This document shows, one piece after another, positions 24,171 through 34,859 of a stretch of DNA of 64,000 nucleotides. The position numbers and the translations under genes are program-made. This DNA is from Kineococcus terrestris (lineage in GTDB: Bacteria; Actinomycetota; Actinomycetes; Actinomycetales; Kineococcaceae), in assembly GCF_041020765.1 (NCBI RefSeq), contig NZ_JBEUEJ010000017.1; one strand, 5' to 3'. The notes beneath the pieces were generated by a model. It made no database searches. It was not told where the DNA came from and worked only from the letters and a program-made list of their open reading frames with translations. Every line of letters begins with the position of its first letter. The first letter of the stretch is position 1.

Positions 24171-26104
24171 GCGCCCGCACCGGCCGCGGACGCCGGCGCG
24201 TCCTCGGCGAGCAGGTGCTCGACGACCCGCTCCAGCGGCATCGGCCGCGCCCACAGGTACCCCTGGCCCCACCCGCAGCCCGCCGCCCGCACCGCCGCGG
24301 CGGCCGCCTCGTCCTCCACGCCCTCGGCGACCGTCAGCAGGTCCAGCGCGCTGCTCAGCGACGCGATGCCGCCCAGCAGCGCCACCGCGGCCCGGTCGCC
24401 GTGGTCGTCCACGAACGACTTGTCGATCTTCAGGACGTCCACGGGCAGCCGGCGCAGGTAGGACAGCGACGACCAGCCCGTCCCGAAGTCGTCCAGCGCC
24501 ACGCGCACCCCCTGCTCGCGCAGGCGCCGCAGCACGTCGCTGCCGGCGTCGAGGTCGGTGACCAGCGCGCTCTCGGTCACCTCCAGCACCAGGCGGTGCG
24601 GTGCCGTGCCCGAGGCCCGCAGCTGCTCCAGGACCGTCTCCACCAGCGAGGGGTCGGCCAGCTGCCGGCCGGACACGTTGACGCCGACCTCCAGGTCCGT
24701 CCTGCCGGTGGCCGCGTCCAGGTGCCGCAGGTCGCGCAGCGCCCGCGCCAGGACGTGCCGGCCGATGTCCAGCACCGACCCTGTCTCCTCGGCCACGGGC
24801 ACGAAGACGCCCGGCGGCACGAGGCCCCGCGCGGGGTGGTGCCAGCGGGCCAGCGCCTCCAGGCCCACCACGCGGCCCGTGGCCAGGTCGACCTGCGGCT
24901 GGTACTCCACGCGCACCTGCCCCCGCTCGACCGCCGAGCGCAGGTCGGCGGCCAGCGCCTCGCGCTGCGAGGCGGCCTCGCGCAGGCCGGGGCGGAAGGC
25001 GACGGCGCGCGCCCCGCCGCGCTGCTTGGCCTCGCGCAGCGCGACGTCCGCCTCGCGCAGCAGGCCGCTGGCCACCTCCTCGCCGTCGGGCGTGCCGGTG
25101 GCCGCGGCGGGCGCGACGGCCGTGCCGGCGCTGGCCGTGACCACCGTGGGGCGCCCCTGCAGCTCCACGGGACGGGCCACCTCCCGCAGCGCGCGGGCGG
25201 CCAGCCGCTCCACCTCGCGGCGCAGCCGCTCCGCGGCCGGTTCCGGGCCCTCGGGGTCCTCCTGCACCTCCGCGCGGTGCAGCAGGACGAACTCGTCGCC
25301 GTCCAGGCGGGCCAGGACGTCCGCGGGCCCCAGCAGGGGGCGCAGCCGCCGGGCCGCGGTGCGCACGACCTCGTCGCCGCAACGGTGCCCCAGGGAGTCG
25401 TTGACGAGCTTGAGGCCGTCGAGGTTCAGCAGCACCAGGCCCAGGTCGCGGCGCAGCGGGCCGGCGGCGGTGGCGGCCTCGGCGACGAGCTGGACGAGGC
25501 GGCGGCGGTTGGTCAGCCCGGTCAGGGCGTCGGTGTGGGCAGCCGCGCGCAGTGCGTCGGCCTGCTCGCGGGCCCGCGTGACGTCGCGGCAGTTCCACAC
25601 GACGCCGCCGACGCCGGGCACGGCGCGGGCGTCGCTGAAGCGCACCTCCACCCAGCGGGTGCCGGTGGAGGTGCGGATCCGGTGCTCGCCGGCCGCGGTG
25701 CTCCCGGCCACGGCCCCGGCGATCCGGGCGCGCACGGCGGGCGCGTCGCGCGGGTCGATCCAGTCGAAGCAGTCGCGGCCCAGCAGGTCCTCGGGCCGCA
25801 CGCCCAGGGCGCGGACCACCGCCGGGGAGGCGAACCGCACGACCCCCGCCACGTCGGTGACCAGGACGACGTCGGTGGCCTCGCGGGCCAGCGCCTCGTA
25901 CACGGCCCCCGACACGGCCCCGGCCCCGCGCAGCAGCCGGCGCTGGCGGTGCCGGAGCCAGGCGCCGCCGACCCCGGGCGCCGCGCCTGCCACCCCGGGC
26001 ACGGGCGGGGCGCCCGCGCCGTCCGCGGGCGGGGCACCGGCGCGGTCGTCGCGGTGGTCGGGGTGGCGGGGCCACCACCGGCCGGCCGTGCTGCGCGCGC
26101 TCAC
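24137..26104 (-). CDS. PAS-GGDEF-EAL cyclic di-GMP signalling protein
   Basis: A 655-aa cytosolic sensor. Residues about 65-185 are a PAS domain (VVLVTDVAGVVRFASPAVVRALG). About 190-350 are a GGDEF domain in which the signature reads LARLDGDEFVLL, so the first Gly is Asp. About 390-640 are an EAL domain with intact GLEALARWHH, VNVSGRQL, LEVTESAL, DDFGTGWSSLSYL and LKIDKSFV. Phosphodiesterase activity is therefore likely, while cyclase activity is doubtful. No membrane helix is obvious. GTG 26104 is preferred because GAGG lies 8 nt upstream; GTG 26113 is an alternative. The signal sensed is unknown; exopolysaccharide genes later in the window are plausible outputs. Confidence 0.92.
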   Translation of the reverse strand: MSARSTAGRWWPRHPDHRDDRAGAPPADGAGAPPVPGVAGAAPGVGGAWLRHRQRRLLRGAGAVSGAVYEALAREATDVVLVTDVAGVVRFASPAVVRALGVRPEDLLGRDCFDWIDPRDAPAVRARIAGAVAGSTAAGEHRIRTSTGTRWVEVRFSDARAVPGVGGVVWNCRDVTRAREQADALRAAAHTDALTGLTNRRRLVQLVAEAATAAGPLRRDLGLVLLNLDGLKLVNDSLGHRCGDEVVRTAARRLRPLLGPADVLARLDGDEFVLLHRAEVQEDPEGPEPAAERLRREVERLAARALREVARPVELQGRPTVVTASAGTAVAPAAATGTPDGEEVASGLLREADVALREAKQRGGARAVAFRPGLREAASQREALAADLRSAVERGQVRVEYQPQVDLATGRVVGLEALARWHHPARGLVPPGVFVPVAEETGSVLDIGRHVLARALRDLRHLDAATGRTDLEVGVNVSGRQLADPSLVETVLEQLRASGTAPHRLVLEVTESALVTDLDAGSDVLRRLREQGVRVALDDFGTGWSSLSYLRRLPVDVLKIDKSFVDDHGDRAAVALLGGIASLSSALDLLTVAEGVEDEAAAAAVRAAGCGWGQGYLWARPMPLERVVEHLLAEDAPASAAGAGAQNRLERTTTA

Positions 26105-26249
26105 CCCCTCCACCTCGGCCCGTCCCGGCCCGGGCCGCAGCCCGCGGCGGCCGGACCACCCGGTCGGGCCACCGCCGGGCGCTCACGCGCGCGGTGGATG
26201 CCGTGACCCGGGGTCGCTCCCGGGGAGCTCCTGCGTGGATGATGTGCCC

Positions 26250-26615
26250 ATGAGCACGCAGCAGCGCCCGCCGGCCCACGACCAGGAGCAGCGGGCCCTC
26301 GCGCCGATCCGCTGGGGCAGGCCGAGCGGCGGGGTCGTCGTCGCCCTGCTGATCTGGGTCGTCGGCATCTTCCTGGCCGCCGTCGTCCCGCTCCTCCTGC
26401 TGGGCTCCGACCCGTACGAGGCGGCGCCCGTGGGGCGCATCGGCGTCGGGCTGGCCTTCACCCTCGTCGGCTCGCTGATCATGGTGCTGTCGGCGTACCT
26501 GCTGTACCGCAAGAGCGGCAGCATCGGCGCGGCGATCCTGGCCTTCGTGCCGAGCTTCGTCTTCGCCACCCTGGGCATCCTCATGACGACCATGAAGACG
26601 CTGTACGGCCAGTGA
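26250..26615 (+). CDS. small membrane protein of unknown function
   Basis: A 121-aa protein with a polar N-terminus (MSTQQRPPAHDQEQRALAP) and three predicted helices at about 28-50, 65-85 and 92-115. No catalytic motif is visible. It stands just upstream of radA and divergent from the PAS-GGDEF-EAL gene. The ATG follows a GGATGATGTGCCC stretch that may contain a weak -10 element, so it could be leaderless too. A short hairpin follows it. Confidence 0.78.
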   Translation: MSTQQRPPAHDQEQRALAPIRWGRPSGGVVVALLIWVVGIFLAAVVPLLLLGSDPYEAAPVGRIGVGLAFTLVGSLIMVLSAYLLYRKSGSIGAAILAFVPSFVFATLGILMTTMKTLYGQ

Positions 26616-26639
26616 CCGCGCTGAGCCGCTGACCGCGGT

Positions 26640-26659
26640 CCCCGCGGGGCGCCGCGGGG
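26640..26659 (+). terminator. short hairpin between the membrane protein gene and radA
   Basis: CCCCGCGG and CCGCGGGG arms with a GGCG loop, 20 bp upstream of the radA -10 element. Moderate candidate terminator. Confidence 0.45.
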
Positions 26660-26679
26660 GTCGTGTCGGGGGCGCCGTC

Positions 26680-26685
26680 TAGCGT
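26680..26685 (+). promoter_or_regulatory. -10 hexamer TAGCGT of radA
   Basis: TAGCGT, 6-nt spacer, ATG 26692. Confidence 0.6.
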
Positions 26686-26691
26686 GCCGGC

Positions 26692-28095
26692 ATGCCCTCG
26701 AAGACCCCCGTCCGCGCCCGCCCCGGCTACCGCTGCGCCGAGTGCGGGTGGCAGACGGCGAAGTGGGTCGGCCGCTGCGGGGAGTGCCAGGCCTGGGGCA
26801 CCGTCGAGGAGGTCGGCGCCCCGGCGGCCGCGCGGACGACGGCGCCCGCGGTGGTCCGCCAGGCCGCCCGCCCCATCGCCGAGGTCGACGTCGAGGCCGC
26901 CCGGGCGACCCCGACGGGCGTGGACGAGCTGGACCGCGTGCTCGGCGGCGGCCTCGTCCCCGGCGCGGTCGTGCTCATGGCCGGGGAGCCGGGCGTCGGC
27001 AAGTCCACCCTGCTGCTGGACGCCGCCTCCCGCGCCGCCGGCGCCGGGCGCACCGTCCTGTACGTGACGGCGGAGGAGTCCGCCGCGCAGGTGCGGCTGC
27101 GGGCCGAGCGCATCGGTGCGCTGCGGCCCCGCCTGCTGCTGGCCTCCGAGACGGACCTGGCCACCGTCCTCGGGCACGTCGAGGCCTCCTCGCCGGACCT
27201 GCTGGTCGTGGACTCGGTGCAGACGGTCGCCTCGGCGGAGGTCGAGGGCGCCGCGGGCGGCGTCTCGCAGGTGCGCGAGGTCGCCGCCGCCCTCATCGCG
27301 GTCGCCAAGCGCCGCGGGATGGCCACCCTGCTCGTCGGGCACGTCACCAAGGACGGCTCCATCGCCGGCCCGCGCACCCTGGAGCACCTGGTGGACGTGG
27401 TCTGCCAGTTCGAGGGCGAGCGCCACTCGCGGCTGCGGCTGCTGCGGGCGGTGAAGAACCGCTACGGCCCCACCGACGAGGTCGGCTGCTTCGACCTGTC
27501 CGAGGACGGCATCGAGGGGCTGCCCGACCCCAGCGGGCTGTTCGTCTCCTCCACGACCGAGCGGGTGCCGGGCACCTGCATCACCGTGACGCTGGAGGGC
27601 CGCCGCCCGCTGCTGGCCGAGCTGCAGGCCCTGGTGGCCACGGAGACGGCCGCCGGGTCGGCGCGCCGGGTGACCAACGGCCTGGAGTCCGGGCGCGTGG
27701 CGATGCTGCTGGCGGTGCTGCAGCGGCGCCTGGGCGTGAGCCTGGCCCAGCGCGACACCTACGTCGCCACCGTCGGCGGGGTCCGGCTGACCGAGCCGTC
27801 GGTGGACCTGGGCGCGGCGCTGGCCGTGGTCAGCGCTGTGGCCGACCGCCCGCTGCCGGAGGGTCTGGTCGCCTTCGGCGAGGTGGGCCTGGCCGGGGAG
27901 GTGCGCCGGGTCACCGGCGTGCCGCGCCGGCTGTCGGAGGCGGCGCGGCTGGGCTTCCGCAGCGCCGTCGTGCCCGTCGGTTCCCTGCCCTCCGGCGGCG
28001 GGCCCGCGGGGCTGCGCGTGCACGAGGTCGGCAGCCTCGCCGAGGCCGTCGCCATCGCCGGGCTGCTGCCGCGCGAGGAGCGCGGCCGGGGCTGA
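26692..28095 (+). CDS. radA: DNA repair protein RadA (Sms)
   Basis: A 467-aa RecA-like ATPase that promotes branch migration in recombination. The N-terminal zinc finger uses Cys15, 18, 29 and 32 (YRCAECGWQTAKWVGRCGEC). Walker A is GEPGVGKS (98-105), and Walker B is PDLLVVDSVQT. The RadA-specific KNRYGPTDEVG motif is intact. The C-terminal Lon-protease-like domain (about 300-450) carries VGGVRLTEPSVDLGAALA. Start ATG 26692 is leaderless. disA follows about 100 nt downstream on the same strand, a conserved pairing. Confidence 0.97.
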   Translation: MPSKTPVRARPGYRCAECGWQTAKWVGRCGECQAWGTVEEVGAPAAARTTAPAVVRQAARPIAEVDVEAARATPTGVDELDRVLGGGLVPGAVVLMAGEPGVGKSTLLLDAASRAAGAGRTVLYVTAEESAAQVRLRAERIGALRPRLLLASETDLATVLGHVEASSPDLLVVDSVQTVASAEVEGAAGGVSQVREVAAALIAVAKRRGMATLLVGHVTKDGSIAGPRTLEHLVDVVCQFEGERHSRLRLLRAVKNRYGPTDEVGCFDLSEDGIEGLPDPSGLFVSSTTERVPGTCITVTLEGRRPLLAELQALVATETAAGSARRVTNGLESGRVAMLLAVLQRRLGVSLAQRDTYVATVGGVRLTEPSVDLGAALAVVSAVADRPLPEGLVAFGEVGLAGEVRRVTGVPRRLSEAARLGFRSAVVPVGSLPSGGGPAGLRVHEVGSLAEAVAIAGLLPREERGRG

Positions 28096-28156
28096 CGGGC
28101 GCCGCCCGGGCACGCCGCCGGCAGCGCACCGCTCCTGACGGGGCGCGCGTCGTCGA

Positions 28157-28162
28157 TAGACT
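28157..28162 (+). promoter_or_regulatory. -10 hexamer TAGACT of disA
   Basis: TAGACT about 30 nt upstream of the disA GTG. This start has a leader with GGAGGGGG, unlike the leaderless genes around it. Confidence 0.45.
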
Positions 28163-28192
28163 CCGCCCTCGACGACGTACGGAGGGGGACCG

Positions 28193-29278
28193 GTGGCGAC
28201 TGCCGACCGCACGCCCGAGGAGGTCCTGCGCGCCACGCTGGCGGTGCTCGCCCCCGGCACCGAGCTGCGCGATGGGCTGGAGCGCATCCTGCGCGGGCGC
28301 ACGGGCGCGCTCATCGTGCTCGGCATGGACCGCACCGTGGACGCCCTGTCCACCGGCGGCTTCGCCCTGGACGTGGAGTTCTCGGCCACGCGCCTGCGCG
28401 AGCTGGCGAAGATGGACGGCGCGATCGTCTGCGACCGGGACGTCTCGCGCATCCTGCGGGCGGCCGTGCAGCTGGTCCCGGACTCCTCCATCGAGACCTC
28501 CGAGTCCGGCACGCGGCACCGCACGGCCGAGCGGGTGGCCAAGCAGACCGGCTACCCCGTCATCTCCGTGTCGCAGTCCATGCGCATCGTCGCCGTCTAC
28601 GTGGGCGCCCGCCGGTACGTGCTGGAGGGCTCCGACGCGATCCTCGGCCGCGCCAACCAGGCGCTGGCGACGCTGGAGCGCTACCGCGCGCGCCTGGACG
28701 AGGTGACCGGGACGCTGTCGGCCCTGGAGATCGAGGACCTGGTGACGGTCCGCGACGTGTGCTCGGTGGTGCAGCGCATCGAGATGGTGCGCCGCATCGC
28801 CGACGAGATCTCCGGCTACGTCGTGGAGCTGGGCGTCGACGGGCGCCTGCTGTCCCTGCAGCTGGACGAGCTGATCGGCGGCGTCGGCCCCGACCGCGAG
28901 CTCGTCGTGCGCGACTACCTGGAGGCCACCCGCCACGAGGGGCCGCTGGAGGCGGTCCTGGAGGACCTGGCGGCGCTGGGCTCCAGCGAGCTGGTGGACC
29001 TGACGCAGGTGGCGCGGGTGCTGGGCTTCTCCGTGGGCGGGGACTCCCTGGACTCCGCGGTCAGCCCGAAGGGCTTCCGCCTGCTGCACCGGGTGCCGCG
29101 CCTGCCCGGCGCGATCGTCGAGCGCCTCGTGGACCAGTTCGGGGACCTGCAGAAGCTCCTGGCCGCCAGCATCGACGACCTGATGACGGTCGACGGCGTG
29201 GGCGAGCAGCGCGCCCGGGCGGTGCGCGAGGGCCTGTCGCGGCTGGCGGAGTCCTCGATCCTCGAGCGCTACGTCTGA
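28193..29278 (+). CDS. disA: DNA integrity scanning diadenylate cyclase DisA
   Basis: Makes c-di-AMP from ATP and scans DNA; stalled or branched DNA stops synthesis. It has 361 aa. The DAC domain has DGA at 75-77 (KMDGAIVCD) and RHR at 108-110 (SGTRHRTAER), the two ATP-binding and catalytic motifs. A helical linker follows. The C-terminal HhH domain (about 290-355) carries IDDLMTVDGVGEQRARAVREGL. GTG 28193 has a strong GGAGGGGG site 5 nt upstream. It is adjacent to radA, whose product restrains DisA in Bacillus, so the pair likely works together in DNA damage signalling. Confidence 0.97.
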   Translation: MATADRTPEEVLRATLAVLAPGTELRDGLERILRGRTGALIVLGMDRTVDALSTGGFALDVEFSATRLRELAKMDGAIVCDRDVSRILRAAVQLVPDSSIETSESGTRHRTAERVAKQTGYPVISVSQSMRIVAVYVGARRYVLEGSDAILGRANQALATLERYRARLDEVTGTLSALEIEDLVTVRDVCSVVQRIEMVRRIADEISGYVVELGVDGRLLSLQLDELIGGVGPDRELVVRDYLEATRHEGPLEAVLEDLAALGSSELVDLTQVARVLGFSVGGDSLDSAVSPKGFRLLHRVPRLPGAIVERLVDQFGDLQKLLAASIDDLMTVDGVGEQRARAVREGLSRLAESSILERYV

Positions 29279-29293
29279 GCGGGCGCGGTCCCC

Positions 29294-29998
29294 TCAGTCC
29301 AGCAGCGTGAACGACACCGGGGTGGCGCTGACGCCGTCCCAGGTGGCGGTCGCGCTGTACTGACCGGCCTCGGCGCGCGGCTGGTCGCCGGGGCAGCCGG
29401 GCGCGGAGCGCTGGCGCGACCACGTCATCCCCATCGCCCGGGAGGAACCCTCGGCGCCCGCGGGGGCCAGCTCGTAGACCTGCGAGCCGGTCTCACCCTC
29501 GCAGTCGGCGCTGCTCCACACCTGCGCGCCGGCCGCGTCGCTGATGCTGAAGGTGCGGGTGGCCGAGCCGATCTCGGCGGTGCAGGGGACGTCGCCGGTG
29601 TTCTGCACGACGAGGTTGATGCGCGGGCTCTCCTGCGGGCCGAAGGAGACGGCGCTGGAGGTCAGCGAGACGGCCAGCCCCGCGGGGGCGCACGGCTGCA
29701 CGGGCGCCTCGCCGGCCTCGCCCGCCCCGTCGGTGGCCTCGTCGGTCGGGGACGCCGTGGAGGTCTCCCCGGCGCCGGCGGTGGGTGAGGCGCCGGGGTC
29801 GCCCGCGGGGGTGAGGGTGGGCTGGGTGCGCGCGGGGTCCAGGCGCTCGGCGGCCTGCGAGTCCTCCGGGCCGGTCAGCGCCCGCACGCCGGCGACGACG
29901 CCGGCGACGAGGAGGGCGAGGACGAGGACCGCGACGAGGCGCCGGCGCCAGTAGACACCGCGCCGCTCCGGCCCGACGGGGTTGACCAGGCTGCTCAC
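29294..29998 (-). CDS. membrane-anchored extracytoplasmic hypothetical protein
   Basis: A 234-aa protein. One signal-anchor helix lies at about residues 18-42 (RRRLVAVLVLALLVAGVVAGV). A Pro/Thr/Ala/Glu-rich spacer covers about 55-100. A beta-sandwich-like domain follows with paired Cys (QPCAPAGLAVSL, GDVPCTAEIG, ADCEGE, APGCPGD), which could form two disulfides outside the cell. The topology resembles actinobacterial anchored proteins with a BsuPI/DUF4232-like domain, but I cannot assign a family. Leaderless GTG start behind TACGGT. It converges with disA. Confidence 0.78.
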   Translation of the reverse strand: MSSLVNPVGPERRGVYWRRRLVAVLVLALLVAGVVAGVRALTGPEDSQAAERLDPARTQPTLTPAGDPGASPTAGAGETSTASPTDEATDGAGEAGEAPVQPCAPAGLAVSLTSSAVSFGPQESPRINLVVQNTGDVPCTAEIGSATRTFSISDAAGAQVWSSADCEGETGSQVYELAPAGAEGSSRAMGMTWSRQRSAPGCPGDQPRAEAGQYSATATWDGVSATPVSFTLLD

Positions 29999-30005
29999 CC
30001 CGCCG

Positions 30006-30011
30006 ACCGTA
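30006..30011 (-). promoter_or_regulatory. -10 hexamer TACGGT of the anchored protein gene
   Basis: TACGGT, 7-nt spacer, GTG 29998 on the minus strand. Confidence 0.6.
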
Positions 30012-30146
30012 GGCGGCCCGTCCGGGCCCGCGGGGCAGCCACGCCGCGCGCCCCGGCCGGCGCGGACCCCTCGGACGCACCCCGGCCGACCCCGGTCACT
30101 CGCCGTCCCCCACCCCCCACTCCCCGTCCACCACCCCGTCCACCAC

Positions 30147-30194
30147 CGCGGTGATCATGGATGCGTGAACGTCCGACCATCCATGATCACCGCG
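30147..30194. repeat. dispersed palindromic repeat, copy 1
   Basis: Perfect 17-bp inverted repeat CGCGGTGATCATGGATG (30147-30163) and its complement (30178-30194) around a 14-nt loop containing TGAACG. A related copy lies at 41082-41122. Confidence 0.8.
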
Positions 30195-30317
30195 ATCTCG
30201 CTGGGACCACCAGCAAGATCACGGGAGGTCCGGGGGTCCGGGGCCGGGGAGTGCAGGACGGGGAGCAGCGAGGAGGCGGCGGGCGCGGTCGGGGCCTGGC
30301 GCATACTCCGTGACGTC

Positions 30318-31286
30318 ATGACCCGCCCCTCCCCCGACGCACGCCGCGCCGCCGCACCCGCCTCCCGTCGCGCCAGCACCCCCTCGCCGGGGCTGCCGCC
30401 GGGCACCGACGCCGAGGGCCTGCGCACCGACGTCCTCGACTGGTACGCCGCCCACGCGCGCGACCTGCCCTGGCGCGGTCCCGACCGCACGCCGTGGGGC
30501 GTCCTGGTCAGCGAGGTGATGCTCCAGCAGACGCCCGTGGTGCGCGTCCTGCCCGTCTGGCGGGAGTGGCTGGAGCGCTGGCCGGAGCCTGCGGCGCTGG
30601 CCGCCGACCCTCCCGGGGAGGCGGTGCGCGCGTGGGGGCGGCTGGGCTACCCGCGGCGGGCGCTGCGCCTGCACGCGGCCGCGACGGCCCTGGTGGAGCG
30701 GCACGGCGGGCGGGTGCCGGACGACCACGCCGCCCTGCTGGCGCTGCCCGGCGTCGGCGCCTACACGGCCGCGGCGGTGGCCTCCTTCGCCTTCGGGCGC
30801 CGGCACGCGGTCGTGGACACCAACGTCCGCCGCGTGCAGGCCCGCGCGGTGACCGGTGCCGCCGAGCCGGCACCGGTGCTGACGGCGGCCGAGTCCCGGC
30901 TCGCGGAGGCGCTGGTGCCCGACGAGGAGGCCACCGCGGCCCGGTGGGCGGTGGCCGTCATGGAGCTGGGCGCCCTGGTGTGCACGGCCCGCTCCCCCCG
31001 CTGCCCCGCCTGCCCGCTGCTGGCGCGGTGCGCGTGGGTGGCGGCGGGCCGGCCGGAGCACGAGGGCCCGGCGCGACGGGCGCAGGCGTGGGCGGGCACC
31101 GACCGGCAGGTGCGCGGGCGGCTGCTGGCGGTGCTGCGCGAGGCCGACGGGCCGGTGGACGCGGCGGCGCTCGCCGCGGCGTGGACGTCCGACGCGGCCC
31201 AGCGCGCCCGCTGCCTGGACGGACTGGTCGCCGACGGCCTCGTGGAGCCGCTGGAGGACGGGACCTTCTCGCTGCCCCGCTCCTGA
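30318..31286 (+). CDS. mutY: A/G-specific adenine glycosylase
   Basis: Base-excision enzyme that removes adenine mispaired with 8-oxoguanine. It has 322 aa, with an Ala/Arg/Pro-rich first 30 residues. The catalytic Glu66 is in LVSEVMLQQTPV. The helix-hairpin-helix is LLALPGVGAYTAAAVASFAFG, and the catalytic Asp is in AVVDTNVRRV. The 4Fe-4S ligands follow C-X6-C-X2-C-X5-C (CTARSPRCPACPLLARC). The MutT-like recognition domain of longer MutY proteins is reduced to about 65 residues, usual for actinobacteria. It is near radA and disA, forming a DNA-repair neighbourhood. Confidence 0.95.
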   Translation: MTRPSPDARRAAAPASRRASTPSPGLPPGTDAEGLRTDVLDWYAAHARDLPWRGPDRTPWGVLVSEVMLQQTPVVRVLPVWREWLERWPEPAALAADPPGEAVRAWGRLGYPRRALRLHAAATALVERHGGRVPDDHAALLALPGVGAYTAAAVASFAFGRRHAVVDTNVRRVQARAVTGAAEPAPVLTAAESRLAEALVPDEEATAARWAVAVMELGALVCTARSPRCPACPLLARCAWVAAGRPEHEGPARRAQAWAGTDRQVRGRLLAVLREADGPVDAAALAAAWTSDAAQRARCLDGLVADGLVEPLEDGTFSLPRS

Positions 31287-31306
31287 GCCCCGCGCCGGGA
31301 CGGCGG

Positions 31307-31858
31307 TCAGCCCCCCGCGGCGGGCACGACGCGCAGCATCCGGCTGTTGCCGAGGGTGTTGGGCTTCACGCGGGCCAGGTCGAGGAACTCCGCGACGCCC
31401 TCGTCGTGCGAGCGCAGCATCTCGGCGTAGACGTCCGGGGCGACGGGGGTCCCGTCGATCTCGGTGAAGCCGTGGGCGGCGAAGAAGGCCGTCTCGAAGG
31501 TCAGGCAGAACAGCCGCGTCACCCCGAGGTCGTCGGCGCGGCGCAGCAGCGCCTCCAGCAGCAGGTGCCCGACCCCGCGGCCGCGGACGCTGCGGTCCAC
31601 GGCCAGGGTGCGCACCTCGGCGAGGTCCTCCCAGAGCACGTGCACGGCCCCGCAGCCGACGAGGCGGGGTCCGCCGGGCGCGTCCTCCTCGGCGACGACG
31701 AACTCCTGCACCGCCTCGTAGAGGGTGATCAGCTCCTTGCCGAGCAGGATGCGCTCGCGCGCGTAGGTCTCGACGAGGTCCCGGATGCCCGGCACGTCGG
31801 CCGTGCGCGCGGGGCGCACCCGCACGGGCGCTGCCCCCGGTGCCGCTGGTGGTGCCAC
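31307..31858 (-). CDS. amino-acid N-acetyltransferase (GNAT, ArgA-like)
   Basis: A 183-aa GNAT-fold acetyltransferase. The acetyl-CoA motif A is LAVDRSVRGRGVGHLLLEALL (residues about 86-106, with RGRGVG). The N-terminal region VRPARTADVPGIRDLVETYA and the C-terminal LFCLTFETAFFAAHGFTEID match the short stand-alone N-acetylglutamate synthases of actinobacteria (Rv2747 type), which start arginine synthesis. There is no amino-acid kinase domain. The GTG start follows CAGGAT by 7 nt, a weak leaderless promoter. Convergent with mutY. Confidence 0.86.
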   Translation of the reverse strand: MAPPAAPGAAPVRVRPARTADVPGIRDLVETYARERILLGKELITLYEAVQEFVVAEEDAPGGPRLVGCGAVHVLWEDLAEVRTLAVDRSVRGRGVGHLLLEALLRRADDLGVTRLFCLTFETAFFAAHGFTEIDGTPVAPDVYAEMLRSHDEGVAEFLDLARVKPNTLGNSRMLRVVPAAGG

Positions 31859-31945
31859 CCGCGTGATCCTGGCAGAGGAGGCGGCAGCGGGCAGCGCGGG
31901 ACGTCCCCGGGACGCCCCATCACGTCCCGGACGCGCCCGGACGAG

Positions 31946-31985
31946 CGACGGCCCGGCACCCGCGGTCGCGGGTGCCGGGCCGTCG
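31946..31985 (-). terminator. clpC terminator
   Basis: Perfect 19-bp arms (31946-31964 and 31967-31985) with a 2-nt centre, 13 nt after the clpC stop codon. Confidence 0.8.
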
Positions 31986-31998
31986 TGCGCTCAGCGGG

Positions 31999-34500
<2,502 letters not shown>

Positions 34501-34674
34501 GCGGCGCTCCTCGCGGGTGGTCGGGTCCAGGGGGCGCTCCCCCAGCGGACCACTCCGATGCTAGTCCCGGGGTCGGACAGGTTCACTCCCATCGGCGCCT
34601 CGGCCGCGGACGTGAGCCTCCCCGGCCCCGCTGACCTGACCAACCTGCGCCCGGGCGGCGCTGTTCCACCAGGT

Positions 34675-34692
34675 CGTTCGCCCATGGCGTAG
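34675..34692. promoter_or_regulatory. ClgR-like operator upstream of clpC
   Basis: CGTTCGCCCATGGCGTAG matches the corynebacterial ClgR consensus WNNWCGCYNANRGCGWWS at every position but the first. ClgR activates clpC and clpP genes in several actinobacteria. Confidence 0.65.
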
Positions 34693-34810
34693 CGGCGTGT
34701 CGCCCCGTGGCGCGCCGCTCACGGGGCGGTGCCCCGGGCGGGCGGCCGCGCGGGTCGCTCCCCTCCGGCGACCCGTGCGCCCGCCCGGCGCCCCCCGCGA
34801 CCCGGACGAG

Positions 34811-34852
34811 CGCGCCGGCCCGCCCCGCGCTCGGGCGGGGCGGGCCGGCGCG
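34811..34852 (-). terminator. terminator of ABC transporter operon
   Basis: Perfect 18-bp arms (34811-34828 and 34835-34852) with a 6-nt loop, 7 nt after the permease stop codon. Confidence 0.8.
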
Positions 34853-34859
34853 CGGGACC

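Larger units (their letters stand above)
29999..30317. other. 319-base divergent gap with palindromic repeat
   Basis: Holds the leaderless promoter of the 29294-29998 gene, a pyrimidine-rich stretch with CCGTCCACCAC twice (about 30124-30147), the large inverted repeat at 30147-30194 and the mutY promoter region (CATACT near 30304). No gene seen. Confidence 0.5.
34501..34859. other. 359-base clpC upstream region
   Basis: Contains a candidate clpC promoter on the minus strand (TGAACC, 16 nt, TAGCAT; -10 at 34563-34558), the ClgR-like site at 34675-34692 and the terminator of the ABC transporter operon at 34811-34852. No gene with good support. Confidence 0.5.

Noticed and set aside
23513..26206. 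897-codon open frame on the plus strand
   Set aside because: It overlaps the methyltransferase in another frame and is antisense to the PAS-GGDEF-EAL gene; its product is Arg/Ala/Gly-rich with no domain.
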